Shown piece by piece: positions 1-5,455 of a stretch of 6,062 nt of DNA; positions within the stretch are counted from its first letter, which is position 1; the number at the start of each line of letters is the position of its first letter. A program made the translations under genes and the position numbers. The DNA lies in NCBI GenBank assembly GCA_949127685.1, contig CASBPW010000097.1:1-6062 (forward strand), given 5' to 3'. The notes beneath the pieces were generated by a model. The model was not told where the DNA came from. It saw nothing but the letters and a program-made list of their open reading frames with translations, and did not search any database. Origin of the DNA: Candidatus Sivonenia alaskensis PMM_0068. GTDB taxonomy: Bacteria > Cyanobacteriota > Cyanobacteriia > Gloeobacterales > PMM-0068.

Positions 1-77
1 AATGGACCCCGCGCATCAGCGTATTCCGACTTACTCTCCCAGAATTCACGAAGCGTACTTTTCGCAATAACTCTCAT
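1..77 (-). CDS. higB: HigB-type toxin of a type II toxin-antitoxin system, N-terminal 25 codons (cut by window edge)
   Basis: Reading down from the ATG at 77-75, an open frame runs off the left edge: it begins MRVIAKSTLREFWES and continues KSEYADARGP. This matches the usual opening of HigB family toxins (MRVI-x4-LREFWE, then a short acidic stretch and GP/PL before an aromatic-rich segment). HigB toxins are small (about 100 residues) ribosome-dependent mRNA interferases, neutralised by a HigA helix-turn-helix antitoxin that normally follows the toxin. That gene would lie beyond the left edge. The catalytic part is outside the window, so intactness cannot be judged. A weak GAG ribosome-binding match sits 6 bases before the ATG, and an extended -10 element lies about 31 bases upstream. 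The family call rests on only 25 residues but the motif is distinctive. Confidence 0.72.
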   Translation of the reverse strand, partial: MRVIAKSTLREFWESKSEYADARGP

Positions 78-82
78 CCAGA

Positions 83-106
83 TCTCTTTTCGTCTTCCGA
101 AAGAGA
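83..106 (-). promoter_or_regulatory. Leader hairpin covering the higB ribosome-binding region
   Basis: In the minus-strand transcript, TCTCTTTCG (106-98) pairs with CGAAAAGAGA (92-83) with one bulged A, closing a 5-base loop GAAGA. The 3' arm contains the AAGAGA that is the only Shine-Dalgarno-like sequence before the higB ATG at 77. Folding would therefore mask the ribosome-binding site and keep toxin translation low. The hairpin is seen directly; the regulatory role is inference. No T-tract follows, so it is not a terminator. Confidence 0.4.
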
Positions 107-107
107 G

Positions 108-116
108 GTTATACCA
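108..116 (-). promoter_or_regulatory. Candidate extended -10 promoter of higB
   Basis: On the minus strand this reads TGG followed by TATAAC: a TGn extension plus five of six bases of TATAAT. A start point near 101 would give a leader of about 25 bases before the higB ATG. No good -35 hexamer lies 16-18 bases upstream, which is tolerated for extended -10 promoters. Position and match are seen in the sequence; activity is inferred. Confidence 0.45.
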
Positions 117-126
117 ACGCTCCCCA

Positions 127-143
127 TATGAGATACTATCATA
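127..143. promoter_or_regulatory. Operator-like dyad upstream of higB
   Basis: TATGA (127-131) and TCATA (139-143) form a 5-bp inverted repeat separated by 7 bases. It lies over the expected -35 region of the candidate higB promoter. HigA antitoxins commonly repress their own promoter by binding such dyads, so this is a plausible autoregulatory operator. The arms are short and chance occurrence is possible. Confidence 0.25.
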
Positions 144-210
144 ATGCTCCTTAAATGAGAACATATGTATGGAGCGCTCATGGAAAGTCACAGCATGGGG
201 CGAATGGCTA

Positions 211-230
211 CTATTGAGCGTCATCAATAG
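211..230. other. 7-bp hairpin in the aroG-higB gap
   Basis: CTATTGA (211-217) and TCAATAG (224-230) form a perfect 7-bp stem with a 6-base loop, 33 bases past the aroG stop. GAGCG (216-220) with CGCTC (231-235) can form a competing stem. A further 5-bp stem, CGAAC (254-258) with GTTCG (267-271), overlaps the aroG stop codon. None is followed by a T-tract on the minus strand, so a factor-independent terminator is not supported. The rest of 78-262 holds two CATATG palindromes (125-130 and 162-167) and GAGCGCTC (172-179), but no reading frame I can support apart from higB. Confidence 0.3.
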
Positions 231-262
231 CGCTCTCATAGACTAAGTTCTAGCGAACGAAA

Positions 263-1318
263 TTATGTTCGTCGGGAGCGCACAGCCTCCGCCAATTCTT
301 CCAGTAAGCCTTCGGTTTCTTCCCAGGCAATGCAGCTGTCAGTGATACTTTGGCCATATTGCAGGGGTTGTCCGGGATGAATATCCTGGCGACCGGCCAA
401 TAAGTGGCTTTCGATCATAATTCCCTGAATTCGACGGTCTCCACTCGCTAGCTGCGTTGCTACATTGCGGCAAACTATTGGCTGTTGAGCGTAGTCTTTA
501 TGACTGTTGGCATGGCTACAGTCAATCATTACACGCGCTTTCAGGCCCGCTTTCTCCATCTGTTCACTGACCTTCTGAACGTGTTCAGCATCGTAGTTGG
601 TCGTTCCCCGACCGCCTCGAAGGATGATATGGCAGTCGGGATTGCCTCTAGTGGTAAAAATGGCAGACTGACCCTGTTTGGTGTGGCCTAGGAAGCAATG
701 GGGGTGGGATGCCGAGACAATCGCTTCGATGGCAATTTGCAGGTTGCCGGAAGTACCATTTTTAAAACCAATCGGGCAGGATAGACCAGAGGCTAGTTCG
801 CGGTGCACTTGGCTTTCGGTGGTGCGGGCCCCAATCGCCCCCCAGCTGACCAAATCGGTATAGTACTGCGGAGTCATCAGATCTAGAAATTCGGTACCGG
901 CAGGAACCCCCATCTCGGCCAGATCTCGTAAAAGCTGACGACCGATGCGCAGCCCGTCATTGATCTTGAAGCTGCTGTCTAGATAGGGATCGTTGAGTAG
1001 ACCTTTCCATCCGACCGTGGTGCGGGGTTTCTCAAAGTACACCCGCATAATAATCAGCAAATCATCCGCTAAGCGCTCACGAACTTTTTTGAGCCGTTGA
1101 GCATACTCGCGAGCTGCCTCAGGATCGTGAATCGAGCAGGGTCCGACGACTACCATCAGCCGATCATCTTCACCCTCTAGGACGCTTTTGATGTCCTTAC
1201 GCGTCGATTGGACGGTCCAAGCGGCCTCCTCGGTGAGTGGCAGTTCTTCAAGCAGTGAGGCTGGAGAGGTTACTACCTCGGTCCAGTTAATACGTAAATC
1301 GTCCATATCGAATTTCAT
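263..1318 (-). CDS. aroG: 3-deoxy-D-arabino-heptulosonate 7-phosphate (DAHP) synthase, class I alpha (AroG type)
   Basis: This cytoplasmic enzyme condenses phosphoenolpyruvate with erythrose 4-phosphate to DAHP, the committed step to chorismate and the aromatic amino acids. The 351 residues align almost without gaps to E. coli AroG (350). The metal ligands are present as C61 (GPCSIHDP), H269 (DCSHAN), E303 (MIESH) and D327 (SITDSC). The PEP/phosphate residues R92, K97, R165, K186 and R234 sit in MRVYFEKPRTT, GARTTESQ, IGFKNGTSG and ILRGGRG. The N-terminal extension (MKFDMDDLRI) and the D146, P150 and S180 equivalents of the AroG allosteric pocket are kept, so feedback inhibition by an aromatic amino acid is likely. 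Which one cannot be told, and aroF or aroH would be equally fair names. The start is the ATG at 1318, which matches family length; no strong Shine-Dalgarno precedes it. It lies 133 bp after hisS on the same strand and probably has its own promoter. Confidence 0.95.
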   Translation of the reverse strand: MKFDMDDLRINWTEVVTSPASLLEELPLTEEAAWTVQSTRKDIKSVLEGEDDRLMVVVGPCSIHDPEAAREYAQRLKKVRERLADDLLIIMRVYFEKPRTTVGWKGLLNDPYLDSSFKINDGLRIGRQLLRDLAEMGVPAGTEFLDLMTPQYYTDLVSWGAIGARTTESQVHRELASGLSCPIGFKNGTSGNLQIAIEAIVSASHPHCFLGHTKQGQSAIFTTRGNPDCHIILRGGRGTTNYDAEHVQKVSEQMEKAGLKARVMIDCSHANSHKDYAQQPIVCRNVATQLASGDRRIQGIMIESHLLAGRQDIHPGQPLQYGQSITDSCIAWEETEGLLEELAEAVRSRRT

Positions 1319-1331
1319 ACAGCGTCTGCCA

Positions 1332-1342
1332 GTTCAATGAAC
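1332..1342. promoter_or_regulatory. Palindrome between aroG promoter and start codon
   Basis: GTTCAATGAAC is a perfect 11-base odd palindrome with 5-bp arms. It sits just downstream of the predicted aroG start point and 14 bases before the ATG, a position suited to a repressor. No known operator consensus is recognised, and short arms like these can arise by chance. A second palindrome, CTGATCAG, lies at 1388-1395. Nothing else was found in the 1319-1451 gap. Confidence 0.2.
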
Positions 1343-1353
1343 AAAGCGGAGAA

Positions 1354-1380
1354 AGCATAGCATACGAGACGCACTTGCAA
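1354..1380 (-). promoter_or_regulatory. Candidate promoter of aroG
   Basis: On the minus strand TTGCAA (1380-1375; four of six of TTGACA) is followed after 15 bases by TATGCT (1359-1354; four of six of TATAAT), preceded by TGC as an extended -10. The TATGCT hexamer occurs twice, overlapping (1364-1354). The predicted start near 1347 leaves a leader of about 29 bases before the aroG ATG. The spacer is short, so this is moderate support only. Confidence 0.35.
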
Positions 1381-1451
1381 ACATAAGCTGATCAGAAACG
1401 CTTGTCAGGAGAGGGTTGTGCCTGAAGCTATCTATGTTTTTTCCGGTTGCC

Positions 1452-2948
1452 CTAGGTATGACATAGCTGCTTTAGCATCGGCACAATCTCGTCTAGCGGA
1501 ACCATCTGTTGAGAGCGGTCATTCATATTCCGTAGGGCCACAACGCCACTTTCTATTTCTCCAGGACCGAGAATCAGAACATAGGTAATTTTCTTCTCAT
1601 TGGCATAGCCCAGTTGCTTGCGCATTTCGTTAGGGCTAAAGGGTTCATCACCATAGAAAATTTCAGTATGGATTCCTTCATTACGCAATTCTTTGGCCAA
1701 GCTCAAACCTAGCGTAGCCGCTCCTGGATCGGTGAAGCGGGTTACCAGCACTTCGGAAATCGGAGGCACTGTTTGCAAGAGGTCGAGCATCTCCAAGGCT
1801 GTCAGTAAGCGGTCTAGACCAAAAGAAGTGCCCACCGCAGGCAGGTCAATTTTGCCATTGGACAAGTCGTGAATGAGGCGGTCATAGCGTCCACCCCCGC
1901 CAATACTGCCTACTTTGGCAGGAGTCACGGTCTCAAAAATGGTCCCCGTGTAGTAGTCCAAACCGCGGGCTAAAGTAAGGTCCACTTTATAGTTCTGCTC
2001 TGGGATTTCATAGTCTTTCAGATGGCCCAGTACTTTCTCTAGCTCCTGAATCCCTGCTAGGGCTAAGGGAGATTGGGCAAGGAGTTCTTGAGCTTGAGCT
2101 AAAACCTCTCTGGAATTGCCCTCTAACCCAATCACCTTAAAAAGCTTTTCAACGGCATCTTTAGCGCAGTTTTTGGCCAGTAATTCCTGCTGGACTTCTT
2201 CTGGCGTAGCCTTGTCCAACTTATCCACCGCCGTCAGCGCTACTGCTTCCTGATGTTTAGGAATGCCGGACCATTGAATTAACCCAGTTAGCAACTTGCG
2301 GTGATTCATCCGAATCGTAAAAGAGGGAAAGCCAAGACTGCTCAGAATTTCAGAGCCAATGGCCACCAGTTCGGCTTCTACCAGCAAGCTCTCTGATCCA
2401 ATCACATCCACATCGCACTGGAAGAACTCCCGATAGCGCCCTGCTCCTGGTCTATCGCCGCGCCATACGGGTTGAATTTGATAGCGCTTGAAGGGGCGGG
2501 ACAGTTTGCGGAGCTGACGTTTGCCCTTGGGGTCCGTGGGATCCGGATAGGTTTGGTCGCCATACATCCCCATCACTCGAGAGAGGGGAACGGTGAGGTC
2601 GTAGCGTAACGCGAGGCGGGACTCAGCATCACTCAGATAATTCGCCAGGAAATTAGGCTCTTCCATGCCTTGTCTCAACTTCCCGCTACTGATTACGTGA
2701 TAAATCAGTTTTTCCCCTTCTTCACCATATTTCCCCGCCAGGGTATCCCAGCGTTCAATAGAAGGTGTTTCCAGCGGCTCGAATCCGTACTTGCGGAATA
2801 CCTGCTTCATGCGGTCGATGACATACTCCCGACGATTCATCTCTTGGGGCAGAAAGTCACGGGTGCCCCCCATAATCCCAAGTTCAGTCATCGGTCTACT
2901 CAGTAGAATTTGTGCAGGCTCAATTGTACCGGGCAGGGTGCTTTTCAT
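1452..2948 (-). CDS. hisS: Histidyl-tRNA synthetase (class II)
   Basis: This cytoplasmic enzyme charges tRNA-His using ATP. All class II signatures are present: GGTRDFLPQE (27-36), motif 1 around ETPSIE (60-65), motif 2 as PFKRYQIQPVWR to REFFQCD (152-179), the histidine motifs LARGLDYYTG (326-335) and GGGGRYD (350-356), and motif 3 GTSFGLDRL (373-381). An anticodon-binding domain follows from about 396 to the end, which separates it from the HisZ paralogue. The TLAGKYGEEGEKLIY segment and the order of motifs resemble the Bacteroidota/eukaryote-like branch rather than the common cyanobacterial form. A roughly 15-residue insertion (about 130-150) precedes motif 2. At 498 residues it is longer than the usual 420-460. 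The start is uncertain: ATG at 2948 gives the longest frame, but ATG codons at 2891 (residue 20) and 2873 (residue 26) fit the family better, and none has a clear Shine-Dalgarno. Confidence 0.95.
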   Translation of the reverse strand: MKSTLPGTIEPAQILLSRPMTELGIMGGTRDFLPQEMNRREYVIDRMKQVFRKYGFEPLETPSIERWDTLAGKYGEEGEKLIYHVISSGKLRQGMEEPNFLANYLSDAESRLALRYDLTVPLSRVMGMYGDQTYPDPTDPKGKRQLRKLSRPFKRYQIQPVWRGDRPGAGRYREFFQCDVDVIGSESLLVEAELVAIGSEILSSLGFPSFTIRMNHRKLLTGLIQWSGIPKHQEAVALTAVDKLDKATPEEVQQELLAKNCAKDAVEKLFKVIGLEGNSREVLAQAQELLAQSPLALAGIQELEKVLGHLKDYEIPEQNYKVDLTLARGLDYYTGTIFETVTPAKVGSIGGGGRYDRLIHDLSNGKIDLPAVGTSFGLDRLLTALEMLDLLQTVPPISEVLVTRFTDPGAATLGLSLAKELRNEGIHTEIFYGDEPFSPNEMRKQLGYANEKKITYVLILGPGEIESGVVALRNMNDRSQQMVPLDEIVPMLKQLCHT

Positions 2949-2992
2949 TTAGGGAGAACTAAAGAATCCCAGTACACTAAGGAACGCAGGAC

Positions 2993-2998
2993 CATAAT
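2993..2998 (+). promoter_or_regulatory. Candidate -10 element of the chaperonin unit, giving a near-leaderless mRNA
   Basis: CATAAT matches TATAAT in five of six bases and ends 5 bases before the chaperonin ATG at 3004. Initiation at the usual distance would start the transcript at about 3004-3005, with essentially no leader. The -35 region (AGTACA, 2971-2976) is poor. The competing reading is a normal leader from a promoter inside hisS, with AGGA at 2988-2991 as a weak ribosome-binding site 12 bases before the ATG. No CIRCE heat-shock operator (TTAGCACTC-N9-GAGTGCTAA) is present in the 2949-3003 gap. Confidence 0.25.
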
Positions 2999-3003
2999 TA
3001 CTT

Positions 3004-4506
3004 ATGTCTCATGTCCCTTCTGAAGAACGCTTGCGTGTAGTCCGCACGAATATTGCAGCGGTGCAAGTCATTGTGGAAACCGTGGCTGGAACCCTCGGGC
3101 CTAAGGGCTTGGATGTCTTACTGGTAGATGATTTAGGCCGAATCATTCTGACCAATGATGGAATTGAAATTTTAAGACAGCTGGACGCCCAACACCCCTG
3201 TGCCCGCTTGGTTATTCAAGCGATTGAAGCGCAAGAAACAGCGGTCGGAGATGGGACTACCACAGCAACCGTCATGGCTGGGGCTCTACTGGAGTCAGCC
3301 CTCCTGGCCTTACAAAAAGGAGTCCCGGTCAATCCGATTCTTTCTGGAATGTCCAAAGCTGTCGCGGTCGCGGTTCGTGCCCTTGAAGAGATGGCTCAAC
3401 CTGTACCATTCGATAGTTCTCTTCTGCTGCAAACAGCGCTTATTGCAGCCCGTGGGGATGAAACCCTGGCTCAATTGGTAGTAGAAGGCGTGCGCACGCT
3501 GGGGCCTGAAAAACTAAAAGACCCTGAGTTTCGACTGAGTAGCGTCATTGCCCCCCGTTTAGGGCAAGCCAGTCAGCTTGTGGCAGGAACGGTCTTGAGT
3601 AAGCCTGCCCTCAATCCTCCCTTGATGTCTTGGGAAAAAGCGGGTGGAGTTTTGGTGATAGCCGATGCTCTAGAGCCTGAAAGTCTAGACCCTCAGGCTT
3701 TGGGTACAGAAAGTGGATTTAATCAGTACTTGGCCGCCCAAAACCGTTTCCGAGAAGCTCTGCAGAACCTCTCCGGCAGAGGAATTGTAGTCCTCTTAGC
3801 GGAGAAAAGTATTGACCCTGTGGCCTTAGACGTTTTGAACCAGTTGGGCGTTCTGGCCTTTGAACGGGTCAGTCGACGCGATTGGCAGCGGATTTGTCGA
3901 TTCACAGGAGCTACCCCGATCACCCGTACGGCACTGGCCTCAAAAAACCTGCCTTTAGGCAAAGCCCAAGCTCGTTATTCGGGAGAACAGGCCCGCCTCC
4001 TCTTTAGCGAAGGGGCTGGAGAGCCCACGGTTACCCTCCAGGTTGGAGCTATCTCCGATGAAGTCCTCGCGGAAAATGTGCGGGTAACTACCGATAGTTG
4101 TGGAGCAGTACAGGCGGCATTGCGCATGGGTATTGTGGCGGGAGGAGGAGCAGCAGAAGTGGCGTGTCGTCCTGCCGTGCAAGAACTTTTGGAGCAAACC
4201 CAAACCTTGGAACGATTCGGCATCCAATCTGTCCTAGAGGCCTTAAGTCGCCCCTTAGAGCAGATGCTGAGTAATGCGGGTTACGCGCCGCTGGAAAAAA
4301 TCGCCCAGGTTTTGGCGCAACAACAAATAGAGCAAAATCCACACTTAGGTATTGATCAAGAGACGGGGAATATCACGGACCTCTGGAAGCTCGGAATTAT
4401 AGATCCAACGGAGGTAAAGACCCACGCCCTGAGGGTAGCCTGTGAAATCGCAGGCCGTGTCTTGCGGATCCAAACTATCGTACGTAAGCGGGAAGAATCT
4501 TTGTGA
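3004..4506 (+). CDS. Archaeal-type (group II/III, thermosome-like) chaperonin
   Basis: Predicted ATP-driven cytoplasmic protein-folding ring subunit of the TCP-1/cpn60 superfamily. The N-terminal equatorial part has TLGPKGLDVLLVDD (30-43), ILTNDGIEIL (48-57), the HP pair of DAQHP (61-65) and VGDGTTTATVMAG (81-93). LVDD-to-TNDG and the HP pair are thermosome-like features not found in GroEL. The ATPase aspartates are D52, D83 and D364; D364 lies 15 residues before the A of AGGGA (379-383), the same spacing as GroEL D398. The apical part (about 196-345) aligns with thermosomes through AEKSIDPVALDVLNQLGVLA (266-285), and residues about 228-258 fill the place of the helical protrusion, the built-in lid. 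The C-terminal part keeps GIDQETGNITDLW, IIDPTEVKTHALR and VLRI. At 500 residues it is shorter than thermosomes (about 540) and has no GGM tail. No groES is adjacent. The ATG at 3004 fits homologous length. It overlaps the next gene by 4 bases. Oligomeric state and client range are unknown. Confidence 0.88.
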   Translation: MSHVPSEERLRVVRTNIAAVQVIVETVAGTLGPKGLDVLLVDDLGRIILTNDGIEILRQLDAQHPCARLVIQAIEAQETAVGDGTTTATVMAGALLESALLALQKGVPVNPILSGMSKAVAVAVRALEEMAQPVPFDSSLLLQTALIAARGDETLAQLVVEGVRTLGPEKLKDPEFRLSSVIAPRLGQASQLVAGTVLSKPALNPPLMSWEKAGGVLVIADALEPESLDPQALGTESGFNQYLAAQNRFREALQNLSGRGIVVLLAEKSIDPVALDVLNQLGVLAFERVSRRDWQRICRFTGATPITRTALASKNLPLGKAQARYSGEQARLLFSEGAGEPTVTLQVGAISDEVLAENVRVTTDSCGAVQAALRMGIVAGGGAAEVACRPAVQELLEQTQTLERFGIQSVLEALSRPLEQMLSNAGYAPLEKIAQVLAQQQIEQNPHLGIDQETGNITDLWKLGIIDPTEVKTHALRVACEIAGRVLRIQTIVRKREESL

Positions 4507-5342
4507 AACAGGTTTCATGGGTGTTGTTGGCTCTGGTCAGTCAAACTCTTTTGAGCGCAGTGAGCGCTGCCCCGTTGCCTCCTAAAAAGATAAGAGTGAG
4601 TTCGGTTCTGTCTGTGGCGCAAACCATACGTTCAGTAGCTGCTGCGCCTGCATCTGCAACCCAAGACACGCAATCAGCGGGGGAAATTCAGGTCTTTAAC
4701 CAGAGTGGCACCCCTATCCAGGTAATCTTGACCCGTAAGGATGGAGCTACCCAAAGAAACTATTGGAATTTTTCCTCTAGGGAGGGCCAGGGCAAAGATA
4801 TGCGTCTGAAAGTAGACGAGAAACCTTTGTTGCTCTCTCTTGGGGATGTGGTGGCGGTGATTGCCATGGATGGCTCACGCAATTTTTGGGGACCTTACCT
4901 CACGGGGCGCACCAATATTCCTCTGGTATGGGACAGCAAGAAAAAGATCTGGACATTGACGGTGCATAGGGGGGGTGAATCCGTTGCTGCTTCTCCGGCC
5001 ACCGCCAACCCTGCCAAGAATGTGCCCCCTTCGACTACAACGGGCCGTAAAGGTCCTCTGCGCGTAGGCAACACCACGGATTTGAAGGTCAGGGTTGTCC
5101 TCACCAAGCGGGATGGTTCTGTAGCAGGGGCTTTTTGGGATTACGAACCGCAGGAAGGGAGTGCCGAAGGCGTGGAGTTAGCACTGGGTGAAAATCCCCT
5201 GGCGGTTCAGGAAGGCGATATCTTGATGGCTTTTAGCCCAGAATTCCCGGACCGCTATTGGGGGCCAGATATCATTGGGATTACACCAGCCCCTTTCTGG
5301 GACAACAAGCGCAAAGTGTGGAGTGCCCTGTTAAAACCTTAA
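4503..5342 (+). CDS. Exported protein of unknown function with two copies of a Trp-rich domain
   Basis: I do not recognise this family. The 279-residue product begins with a typical Sec signal peptide: MKQVSW, a hydrophobic core (7-20) and a signal peptidase I site near VSA|A (22/23). There is no lipobox and no cysteine anywhere, so it is probably a soluble periplasmic or secreted protein. A low-complexity Ala/Ser/Pro/Thr linker (about 24-59) leads to domain 1 (60-156), a second linker (157-183) and domain 2 (184-279). Both copies share V-x-N, V-x-V-x-L-T-x2-DG, W-x5-EG, E-x-PL-x4-GD, WGP-x3-G-x-T and P-x-WD-x-K-x-K-x-W in the same order. The GTG start at 4503 overlaps the chaperonin stop as GTGA, and GGGAAG lies about 7 bases upstream, so translation is probably coupled to the chaperonin. 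It may be a client, or may simply share its expression. A role in binding a surface ligand is only a guess. Confidence 0.85.
   Translation: MKQVSWVLLALVSQTLLSAVSAAPLPPKKIRVSSVLSVAQTIRSVAAAPASATQDTQSAGEIQVFNQSGTPIQVILTRKDGATQRNYWNFSSREGQGKDMRLKVDEKPLLLSLGDVVAVIAMDGSRNFWGPYLTGRTNIPLVWDSKKKIWTLTVHRGGESVAASPATANPAKNVPPSTTTGRKGPLRVGNTTDLKVRVVLTKRDGSVAGAFWDYEPQEGSAEGVELALGENPLAVQEGDILMAFSPEFPDRYWGPDIIGITPAPFWDNKRKVWSALLKP
4680..5339 (+). repeat. Internal tandem domain duplication within the exported protein
   Basis: Codons 60-156 (4680-4970) and 184-279 (5052-5339) encode two copies of one domain of about 96 residues. They align with a constant offset of 124 residues and a single one-residue gap near the end. 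I count roughly 28 identical positions, including four Trp per copy where the pairs match at 88/212, 129/253, 143/266 and 150/273. The copies are diverged at the DNA level, so the duplication is old and the repeated form appears to be maintained by selection. Confidence 0.8.
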
Positions 5343-5343
5343 T

Positions 5344-5369
5344 CCAGCCAAGGTAATTTCTCGGGCTGG
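5344..5369. terminator. Weak hairpin in the convergent gap after the exported-protein gene
   Basis: CCAGCC (5344-5349) pairs with GGCTGG (5364-5369) around a 14-base loop, starting 2 bases past the TAA of the exported protein. No T-tract follows. A second small stem, CAACA (5426-5430) with TGTTG (5435-5439), is followed by TTTTT at 5453-5457, but 13 bases away. The gap 5343-5455 also holds the palindromes GAATGTCATTC (5403-5413) and TGACGTCA (5420-5427), with no reading frame. Two convergent units meet here, so a terminator is expected, but none is canonical. Confidence 0.2.
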
Positions 5370-5455
5370 CATACCCTCCTCATTACGCCCGCCGAGGCCG
5401 AAGAATGTCATTCGATTTGTGACGTCAACATAACTGTTGGAAGACTCAAGAATTT

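Noticed and set aside
1..262. tRNA or small RNA gene in the left gap
   Set aside because: No cloverleaf or TTCGA/GGTTCRA-type arm can be assembled; the visible stems are short and local.
485..863. Two small plus-strand reading frames inside aroG
   Set aside because: They lie antisense to a fully conserved enzyme, resemble no known protein, and have no supporting ribosome-binding site.
1437..1442. T-run TTTTTT as a terminator
   Set aside because: It is a T-run on the plus strand, while the flanking genes are on the minus strand, and no stem precedes it.
2670..2906. 78-codon plus-strand frame inside hisS
   Set aside because: It is antisense to the conserved N-terminal catalytic region of hisS and has no protein-like features of its own.
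1452..2948. HisZ, the ATP phosphoribosyltransferase regulatory paralogue
   Set aside because: All HisRS catalytic motifs and the anticodon-binding domain are present.
2949..3003. CIRCE heat-shock operator before the chaperonin
   Set aside because: No TTAGCACTC-N9-GAGTGCTAA or close variant is present in the gap.
3723..4342. Several minus-strand frames inside the chaperonin gene
   Set aside because: They overlap one another and mirror conserved chaperonin codons; composition is typical of antisense shadows.
3004..4506. Calling the chaperonin GroEL
   Set aside because: The VDDLG/TNDG, DAQHP, SIDPVALDVL and VLRI segments follow the thermosome pattern, there is no GGM tail, and no groES lies next to it.
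4503..4575. Lipoprotein signal for the exported protein
   Set aside because: The signal peptide is followed by no cysteine; the whole protein is cysteine-free.
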